Both the position numbers and the translations under genes were made by a program. A stretch of DNA of 64,000 nt from Chlorella sorokiniana (Eukaryota; Chlorophyta; Trebouxiophyceae; Chlorellales; Chlorellaceae): positions 1,922,001-1,986,000 of the forward strand of contig CP084614.1 in NCBI GenBank assembly GCA_025917655.1. Direction: 5' to 3'. Shown here piece after piece: positions 55,288 to 64,000 of the stretch. The notes below the pieces were generated by a model. It saw nothing but the letters and a program-made list of their open reading frames with translations, made no database searches and was not told the origin of the DNA. Position 1 is the first letter of the stretch; the number at the start of each line of letters is the position of its first letter.

Positions 55288-58200
55288 ATGGGGCAGCCCC
55301 TGCAGCTGCACCCACTGTGTATCCGTCAGTTTTGGGGGCTCTGTCGTGGTTTTGGGTGTAGGCGGTCATATCGATATCAGGTATCAGCCGACACAGCGAG
55401 CAAGCGCCAGCAAGTAGCACCGACCCGTGCACGGCGCGACCATGTTTGCCAATTACGCAAGAGCAAAGGCAAGCCGGCTCGATCGGTTGCCGTAGACAAC
55501 CCACAAGATGACCCGCACGCAGCTCCGCCGCAGCAGCCCCCAACACAGCCAGAGCTGCAACCTCCGGCGATTGTCGCGTCAGCGGCTCCGCAGAAGCACC
55601 CCAGCGTTCCGCGGCACCCTCGCAGCGTGAACAAGAAGAAGAGCACGCGCTGGCACGAGGTGAGCGGCACAACCCCAGCCGCCTTGGTTGCCCTGCGCTG
55701 GCGCGGTCCTGGTCACGCGTGTGGCTCCCGTTCACCGCGTGCACCCTGCTCTGGGCCCTGCAGACGATGCGGCGCGCCTACCTGCGGGAGCTCACGGGCC
55801 CCACCACGCCCGAGGTGCTGGCCGCAGAGGCGCAGAGCGTGCGCTACTGGCGCTTCAACGGCCTGGGGTATCACGAGCGCGTGGTAGACGGTGCGCCGCC
55901 GCCCCATGCGCATGCGCGGCTCGCCCCACAGCCCAACCATGGCGCTCATGCACACTCGCTGCCCAGCCGCTGCTCGTGTCAACCATCGCTGTGGCGTTGG
56001 CGGGCCTGGCGCCATGCCTGCCCGTCCCCAGGCCCAACCCTCGCCTCCCCCCCCACCCCTCCACAACAACAGCTTCCCCCTCGCCCCCTGCCGCCTCCCC
56101 TCGCAGGCTTCTACGAGGTGCACGGCGGGTTCCCGAGGTGTGCCCCCGACCAGTTCCCCCACCTGGCGGCGCTGATGGGCGTGGTGCCGCGGCCCGGCGC
56201 GGCGGCGCGAGGTGGTGCTGGTGGACCGCCGCCACGACCTGCACCTGGGCGAGATGCGGGAGGAGGCGGCGCTGGCGGTGGCGCGCTGCCCCGCCAGCGC
56301 AGCCGGGGACGGCGTGGCGCAGTACCAGGCCCTGGCGCACGTGGTGGCGGGGCACATGGGCGGCGCGCTGGTGAGGGAGGGGTGGTGTGTGGGTGGGTGC
56401 GCGTGTCGCGAAGGGGTGTGTGGGGGCGCCCGCCTCCCGTGCCCGCCCTCCCACCCGCCTGGCCAGCCATGCCGGTCAGGCCGGCCCAAAGCCGCGTGCA
56501 CGCACCTACACGAACCGACGCAGCAGAGCGCTGCGGCGCCCGCAGCGCCCCCAGGTGCCTCGACACGCAGCCCTTCCCCTTGCCGTCCCCCTGCGTGCGC
56601 GCAGGACTCCCGCCCGCCGCCGCGGAGCAGTGGTGCAACATGATCAACCGCCTCAAGGTGGCCGCCTCCTCGGTGGTGGTGCCCCTGGGCCTGCTGCACA
56701 TGGGGGCCGACCGCCACCGCGCCCTGCTCTTCAAGACGCTCGCCGGCGACCTCGGCCTGCCCTGCCGCGTGGTCAAGGGGCGTCGCCTGAAAGGTGGGGG
56801 CGCCGCCGCGGGGACGCGTGCGCTCAGGGGCCGCCGCCGCCGTCCCGGGCCGCGCCAGGCTGGGCTGCCAGCGGGCCCGCCGCCCTCCTGCTGAACAGCC
56901 CAAGGCACGTGCTGATGTCCTGCCCCAACCCCCACCCTACCGACTCCCCTCCTTCCACTCTTTACGCACACACCCCCCCCACCCTCCTCCCACCATTGAG
57001 CAGACAACGACGGGTACGGCGCCCTGGTCATCTTCACAGTGGACGGCAGGGAGCACAGCATCGACCTGCTGGCGCGGCCCGGTGGGTGGCGGGGTGGTGG
57101 GGGCGGGCTGAGAGTGTGTGGGTGTGTGTCTGTATGTGTGTGTGGTGGTGGTGGTGTGTGGAATGTTTTTTGGGGGGGGCGCGCTTCTGCTTGTGCAGCT
57201 GACTTGTGGGTTGGGCGCTGCGGGGGACTGGCTGCTGCTGGGGGTGGGATGCGGGAAGGCTCTGGGGCCAAAGCCCCCCTCACAAACACACACATACACA
57301 CACAAAGGCACACACACAAAGGCACACATACCCACCCAGGCAGGCCTGTCTGCCACGCTGCACTGTTGCGCTGCTTGGCCGTGAGCGACCCCCCTCTTTC
57401 CTGCTCCCACCCTGCCCGCAGGCGAGGTGTCTGAGCTGGCTCCGGGCGCGTACCCGACCCCGCCGCCATCGCCGGCCGTGTGTCGCCGGTGCCTGGCGGC
57501 GAGCCCCCCGCACGCGCGCCAGGCGTCTGCGGGGGCGACGGCGGCGACCTGCCGCTGGCCGTGGGCTTCAGCAGCCAGCCGCTGCCCGCGCTGCCGCCCC
57601 GCGCCGGCAGCGGCGTGATGCTTCCGCCGGCCGGCTCGGCGCCCGTGGCGAGCTGGCAGGAGGAGCGGCGGCGGCGCTGCGCCTCGCAGCCCTCGTTTGC
57701 GGGGCTGGCCGCCCTGGGGCTGCCGCCGCTGCCCGAGCCTCAGCTGACGGCGGACGAGCGCGCGCTGCTGGCGGCATTGGAGGGCTGCCGACCGGGAGGG
57801 CCGTGGGAGTGGCGGCGGCAGGCAGGCAGGCAGGCCGCCACCCCAGCGTTCTACCAGGAGGAGGGCGTGAGCGTGGTGCGCCAGTCGGCCGACCACTCGG
57901 CGACGCCGGGCGCGGCGCGGCGGCGACGCGCGCGCCTGCGCCTGCGGTCGCAGCAGACGCTGCCGACGCCCGGGGGCTGCGCGGCGGCGGCGCCGCCGAC
58001 GCGGCCTACGACGCCGCCACGACAGAGGGCGCTGCAGGCCCGGCCGCCTCGCCGGCTGGGCAGCCAGCTGGTGCGTCGGCGGCCGCCCGCTGCTGGGCCT
58101 GCCCCAAGCAGTGTCTCTGGAGCAGGCCCTGCAGCTGGCGGCCAGCGCAGCCATGGGCGGCGGCGGCCAGATGCCCCGCCTTGGCGGGAGCAGCGCCGGC

Positions 58201-61200
58201 GGCAGCCGCGACGGCAGCACACGCGGCGCGCGGAGGTCCCGCGCCGCCCGCGCCTCCCGCCAGGACAGCCTCACTCGCTCTTCCTCCCTGCGGGCCGGCG
58301 CCACCCACGGCGGCGGGCTGGCGCGAGCTGGCAGCCTGGCGGGGTGCAGGCGCAGCAGCAGCAGCAGCAGCCTGCCGGGTGAGCCTGGTGCCAGACCCGA
58401 AACCGGCTGCGGCCGCCCTGCCCCAGCCTGTAGTAAAGAGTACTTTGCCCCCCCCCGGTCCTGCAGAGCTGTCGCTGGGCGACGGCATGCTGCCAGCCGT
58501 GGAGGAGCTGGTCCCCGGCTCCTCCAAGGGCCCCGCAGAGCCTCGCGGCGGCACGCCCTCCGCTTCCCAGCCGCGCCGCCGCCGCCCAGCCCGCCGACCT
58601 CGACCCCTCCCCTTTGCCTTCTCCCCCTTCGCCTCGGGCCTGCCCGCCTTCGGCAACGGCAGCAGTGAGGAGGGCAGCAGCGAGGAGGGGAGCGGCAGCG
58701 GCAGCGGCAGCGGCAGCGGCAGCGACCTGGAGGAGGAGGAGGAGGAGGAGGAGAATGATGAGGGCGTGCACCTGGGCTGGGTGAAGCACAGCTTCAGCTT
58801 TGGCCGCCCCCACCCGCAGCAGTCTGTGGAGGCGGAGGACGCGCTCATTGAGGCTGCCCTGCTCGCCGAGCTGGACGGCGGCGACGAGGGGGAAAGGCGG
58901 CGGCGGCGCCGCCGCTCCCAGAGCTGCCTCCGCTGCCGCGGGCGCCGCTGCAGACACAGCGTCAGCACTCGCTGCGCACGCTGGGGGAGTTTGAGGGGGT
59001 GAGCAACCTGCGGGATCTCAACGCGCTGATGACGGGGACAGCCTCGCCCGCCCCGGTTCCGCGGCGCCCCGACGGCGCTCCCCCTCGGCCGCCACGCCCA
59101 GCGCACGACCGGCATGCGGCAGCCGCCGCCAGCGTCCCGTCGCCGGGCGCAACGTGTTCGGTTCGCCGCTGCCGTCGGTGCGAGGACGCACTGAGGAGAC
59201 GGTCGAGGATGAGGGGGCGGCGACAGCGGCACAGGCTTCAGGGGAGGGCGGCCCGCCCCACATTCGCCAGTCTGGCAGCGCGGCGCTGGAGGCCCTGGCC
59301 GACCTTCGGGCGCAGCAGGCGCAGCAGACACAGCAGACACAGCAGGCACAGCAGGCGCAGCACAAGGACCTCCCGCCCCCGGACGCCATCCCCACCCCCT
59401 TCCACATGCTGCAGTCGGCGCCGGCCTCGCCGCCAGGGCTGCCCCCTCTGCCGCCGCACGCCGGCGGGGGCCTGAGCCTGGCGGCCCTCAGCAGCACCGC
59501 CTTCAGCGCCGCTTTCGGCAGCAGCGCCACGCTGAGCAGCGGCGGCACGGCACTCAGCATTGAGCTGGGGCCGCCGCGGTTGGAGGTGGACGACAAGGGG
59601 CAGGCGAGGGCGCGCTGCAGCACACCAAGCCTGCTTGCGCTGCGCCGCCCCTCTGCGCGGCCCCGCCGGCAGCGCCTCGCCTCTCTGCCTCGCCCCGCCA
59701 GCCAGCAGCAGCTGCCTGCGGTGGCCTGGAGCCCTTGCTGGCGCCGCTGGCAGCCTGCCTGGTTCCCGGGTCGCCCGCTGCTCGCCCCAACTCTTGCCCC
59801 GCCCCCCTCCGCAGGCTTACCTGGTGCACCCCGTCCACGCTACATCCTCAGCCCCCAGCACCACCACGGAGGCGGCCGCCACCGCCCCAGCACCAGCTCC
59901 ATCTCGCATGCAGCCTCGCAGAGCAGCGCCGGCTCGCCGCTGTCCCCGCTGCAGCAGGGTGCCCCCAGCGGCGGCCTGACTGAGCTGGTGGAGGCGCTGC
60001 GGGCGTCAGGCCTGCTGGACGGCGGCAGCGGCGCCCTGCTGCGGCCGGCGCCACCCGCGCCGCCGCCCCGCAAGGGCGCCCGCCAACGGTCGCACAGCGA
60101 GCCGCTGCCGCCGTCGGCGCCCGGCGACGGCGCTGACTGCGCGGAGAAGGAGGCGGCGCTGTCGCCGGGCACGTCGCCGCTCCCAGCGGCCTGCTGCCGC
60201 TGGCTGGGGCCGGGGGTGGTCGCTGCAGCTGCACCCGGCATGCCGACGCCGCTCGACGGGTGCCGCTCCCCGAGCCGTCCATTGTACTGGGTGAGTCCCC
60301 CCTTCCGACTGAGGCCCTGCTGCTGCCGCCGCTGCCTGTGCTCGCGGCTTGCGACGCCTGCTTTGGTGTCAGCCTTGGTTTCCGTGCTGGTTTCGTTTGA
60401 AGGTGGGGTGCCTGCATGCTTCGAGGGATGTGCGCCCCCCTCCCCCTCACCACCATCCCCCCACCCCTCCCACCCACCCACCCACAGAGCCCTGCCTCAC
60501 AAACGCCCCCTCCCTTTCCCGTCGCAGGCTCCCCCGGTTCGTTTCTCGGTGCCCCTGGATCAGCGGCAGCAGGAGCCGCGGCCCAGCGGCAGCGGGGTGG
60601 CGACTACATGTCGGTGCCGCTGGGCGGCGGCATCCCCGAGGGCGGCCCGTACGCGCCGGTGGGCGGCGCCTGGCTGCCCTCCCCCTTCGCCAACGACCTG
60701 CAGGCGGTGGCGGCGGGGATCGCTGTCGCTGAGCGCGCAGCAGGCGCACGCGGCGATGCTGGGCACCCCCGCCGCTCCGACAACTCCTCCTCCGTCGGCG
60801 GCAGCGCCTGCGACAGCCGCCACTCCTCCGCATCGGCAGGCATGGCAGAGCCCGCCTCCATCGCAGGTGCGCAGCGCCACCGGCTGCTGGCCTGCTGCCA
60901 AGCGGCATAGGGAGCCGCTGCCGCTCCACGCGTGCCACGTCCCCGCCCCCCCCCCCCGCGCGGTTCAAGTGGCACGCGGCGGCGACGCGCCCCTGCTGCC
61001 CAGTTCCCTCCTGCCTGCCTGGCTCAGGCTTTCTACTCTCTTTGGGGCACCCTCCTTCATTCCTCCTTCCAGCAGCCCTTCTTGCCGTTCTGGGGCACGT
61101 TTGAGACGTTTCCCTCTGTGGAAAACACCCACACACTGGCATGCACAACATGCTGCGCCCCCCCCCGCCCCACCCCACACACACACCACACACACACACA

Positions 61201-63699
61201 CACTCTCTCTCTGTCTTCGCCCTTTCACCCTCTCTCAGCTTCCTCGCGCTCCCTCCCCCTATATCCACGGTCCCCACAGGCGTGCTGCTGGAGGGCCTGG
61301 AGGAGTGGGAGATCCAGCCGGACGAGGTGGTGCTGGGCCCCGCATCGGCATCGGCTCCTTTGGGGAGGTGTACCGCGGCATCTGGCGCCAGACCGACGTC
61401 GCCGTCAAGCGGCTGCTGGACCAGGAGGTGTCGCCGCAGGTGGGTGGCTCGGTGGGGGGGATGTGGGGTGGGTGGAGACGTGGTGCAGGCGGGCTGGCTT
61501 GTTTGGGGGATGTGGGGGTGGAGGCGGGCTGGCTCGTGTGGCCTGCGGGTGGGTGGTTGAGGGTTGGGCGGGGGGCGGTGTGAGCGAGGGCAAGGCGCGC
61601 CCGGCAGACCCCCTGTTCCCAGCGCAGGCTGTCACTGCCGACCTCGCTGTTGCTGACGCCTTGCTGTCGACCCTCCTGCCGACCTGACCTGCCCCCCCAC
61701 CACCCACACACCCACACACTCGCCCGCCCCTATCTACAGATGCTGGAGGAGTTCCGGCAGGAGATCTGCATCATGAAGCGCCTGCGACACCCGCACGTCG
61801 TGCAGTTTGTGAGCCGCCGCCCGCCGCCCAGCTGCCACCTGCCTGCCTGCCGCCGCCCGCCGCCCAGCTGCCACCTGCCTGCCCCCGCCGCCGCCCGCGG
61901 CCTGGCTGCCCCTGCCCCTCTGTGTGTTGGCAGGAAGCCGCAGCAGCCTCGCGGTCGCTTCTACACACGGTGCACGCCTGGCGGCCGACCCTTGCCCCCC
62001 TGGCCGCACCCCTGCCCCCGCAGCTGGGCGCCGTCACCCAGCCGCCCCACCTCTGCATCGTCACCCAGTTTGTGCCTCGCGGCTCGCTCTTCAAGCTGCT
62101 GCACCGCACCCCCGCCTTCAACCCCGACGACCGGCGGCGCCTGCAGATGGCGCTGGACATCGCGCGCGGCATGGTGCGCTGCCTCGCCGTCGCCCAGCAC
62201 CCTACCCAACCCTGCCAGTCCTTCTAGGGAGGGGGGACGGGGCAGGGCAGATGCGCGTCTCCCCAGAAACTGGCGCGCAGGCTGCGGCGACGGCCCTGGC
62301 TGGGCTCCCCATGGGAGGGAGCGGCGCTGGGCTGCCGCCCTTTCCTCCAGCTTTATTTTCCTCCACGGGCAGCCAGCCTTATGCCCTCCCCCCCCACCCA
62401 CCCACCACCACCTCCACCATCGGTCCCTCCCTACTGAGATCCCCCTGCATGACACCACCCCCACCGCCCCCAGAACTTCCTGCACACCTGCAAGCCCCCC
62501 ATCATCCACCGCGACCTCAAGTCCCCCAACCTGCTGGTGGACAAAGACCTGACAGTCAAGGTGGGCGCACAGGCAGCCACAGGCAGCCACAGGCAGCAGC
62601 CACAAGCGGTCTGGAAATTGGACACCGGCTGTCCATAGCCGGGTGCGGCAGCTGGCCTTGATCCTGGCGCAAGCACACAGGCTGCTGTGCAGTTCACGCT
62701 GTGCACGCTACGTCACTGCTGCGCCGTTCACGCTGTGCACGCCACGTCACTGCTGCGCCGCAGGTCTGCGACTTTGGCCTCTCCCGCGCCCGCCGCTCCA
62801 CCATGCTCAGCACCAAGAGCCAGGCGGGCACGCCAGAGTGGACGGCGCCGGGTGCGGCACAGGGGGAAAGGAGGCGGGGGCGCTGCATGCCCTGTACGAT
62901 GCAACGCGTGCGCTGCATGCTGCCCCTGCTCAGCCCGACCAGCCTGCCGACCAGCTCCCACCCAGTGTGCACCTCATGCTCCTGCCCTGCAGAGGTCCTG
63001 CGCAGCCAGCCGTACAACGAAAAGTGCGACGTGTACAGGTGAGCCCCGCGCTGGTGGGGCATGGGGCAGAGCTGCGGGGCCGCAGCGTGGGCGCCCGCAC
63101 AGGCACAGCGCCCGCACAGGCACAGCGCCCGCCCCGCTGCCCACCCCGCCCCGCTGCAGCTACGGCGTGATCCTGTGGGAGCTGATGACGGATGAGGAGC
63201 CGTGGCACGACAAGAATGCGATGCAGGTGGGGCCCGGGCTGGCAGTGGGGGAGGGGCCGGGGAGCAAGCATCCCTGTGCTTGTTCCGCGCCGCTGCTTGT
63301 GTGGACGGCCGCCGCCTGCCGAGCGGGCGTCGCCCACGCACGGCTGGGCACGTCGCTTTTGGGCGTGATGGAGCGCGCTGCCCTTGCCGCCCCTCCCTGC
63401 CCCCTCCAGGTTGTGGGGGCAGTGGGTTGGAACAACCAGCGCCTGCCCATACCCGACGAGGCCCCCGCCGCTGTGCGCGACCTGATTGACGCCTGCTTCG
63501 GGAGCCCGGGGGCGCCCCTCCTTTGGGTGAGAGCCTGCTCGGCTGCACTGCGCCCGCCCCGCCTCTCCACCGCCCGCTCCCTGCCTCACTCGCCTGCCCT
63601 GCCTGCCTTGTCGCCTGCAGCGAGATCATCCCCATGCTGAAGGGGATGATCAAGGCAATGGGGCCTCCCGCCGGCCACCCAGACCACAGCCAGGGGTAG
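55288..63699 (+). CDS. CTR1/EDR1-type Raf-like MAPKKK
   Basis: Plant-type Raf-like kinase; plant relatives act in ethylene and defence signalling, but the algal role is unknown. The start at 55288 ([11 protein letters not shown]) is the least certain point. An EDR1/CTR1 N-terminal domain spans exons 55288-55659, 55764-55890, 56107-56370, 56605-56793 and 57004-57081 ([68 protein letters not shown]). A long low-complexity linker follows (57422-60.9 kb: Ser/Gly runs, an acidic EEEE tract, [11 protein letters not shown]). Kinase exons: 61280-61439, 61740-61808, 62024-62173, 62474-62560, 62764-62851, 62993-63038, 63160-63226, 63410-63526, 63621-63699. Motifs: [77 protein letters not shown]. Breaks: near 56190-56215, 56600, 61335-61341, 63508-63512, and in the linker. 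Confidence 0.88.
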
Positions 63700-64000
63700 C
63701 TTGCCTGCCCGCCTCCACCCGCCCCCAAACACCACCACAGACGCACTCATCTCACCATGACCCCCTTTCAGTCATCCAGCACGTATGTGCCCTGTCCTCT
63801 AAGCACTGCCTTCAGAACGCCTCCCATGAATAAAAACTTGCCGCAGTTCTCCAATGGATACAATCTGCCGCGGTTCTGGCCCCTTTCGTTTCTTGCTCGC
63901 ATCCTCTTGCGCCCCCGAAGCACCTCGGTGCCGGCTGCCGCCCTCACCCCGCCGCCAACCCTTCCTCACAACTGTGCAACGGCACGTGAGGGCCACCCAT
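63700..64000. other. 3' flank of the kinase gene, to the window end
   Basis: An AT-richer stretch with aataaaaac at 63828-63836 may be the 3'-UTR end. A minus-strand open frame at 63996-63799 has no family resemblance. No further gene is supported. Confidence 0.4.

Noticed and set aside
63799-63996. 65-codon minus-strand frame at the right edge
   Set aside because: No recognisable motif, basic low-complexity composition, and it overlaps the kinase 3' flank. It could be the end of a gene outside the window, but nothing here supports that.

Overview
This window looks like nuclear DNA of a green alga (Chlorophyta). It is very GC-rich. Almost every gene is cut into many short exons by GT-AG introns, with a few GC-AG introns. 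The gene set is plant/algal: a chloroplast ORANGE-type protein, a lumenal PsbP-domain protein, a HIR-type SPFH protein, a CTR1/EDR1-type Raf-like kinase, an intraflagellar transport subunit, and a cell-wall protein rich in Ser-Pro repeats. I cannot name the genus. There are no operons; genes are independent, often divergent with 150-450 bp shared upstream regions.

Layout. 1-872 (-): Sfp/LYS5-type phosphopantetheinyl transferase, cut by the left edge. 1039-4387 (+): S-adenosylhomocysteine hydrolase. 4709-5612 (-): YkgJ-type Cys-cluster protein. 6063-8456 (+): HIR/SPFH protein. 9161-11088 (-): ORANGE. 11382-14277 (+): IFT70. 14574-17037 (+): Gfo/Idh/MocA oxidoreductase. About 17.9-39.43 kb (+): one giant extracellular glycoprotein gene, with an N-terminal region, about eight copies of a two-exon fibronectin-III-like module, a 12.5-kb array encoding (Ser-Pro4)n, and a C-terminal jelly-roll-like plus Cys-rich domain. 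39837-41345 (-): ADP-ribosylglycohydrolase. 41.3-45.4 kb: gene-poor, with a fold-back element, decayed copies of a small membrane-protein family and a broken partial copy of the giant gene's 3' end. 45397-48230 (+): tRNA pseudouridine synthase (TruA/PUS1). 48531-51807 (-): three tandem copies of a gene for a two-helix membrane protein, followed by a small (+) membrane-protein gene. 53213-54993 (-): PsbP-domain protein with a twin-arginine lumen signal. 55288-63699 (+): Raf-like MAPKKK with an EDR1/CTR1 N-terminal domain.

The main discovery is the giant gene. Its higher-order repeat is 225 bp, equal to 15 SPPPP pentapeptides, and it would give a rod of about 4,000 residues. Its FN3-like modules lie on symmetric phase-0 exon pairs, the classic condition for amplification by exon duplication.

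Caution: single-base frame breaks occur in most genes, nearly all in G or C runs, at places where the correct family motif continues in another frame. They are better explained by consensus indels than by biology. They are recorded gene by gene because they will defeat automatic gene calling here.
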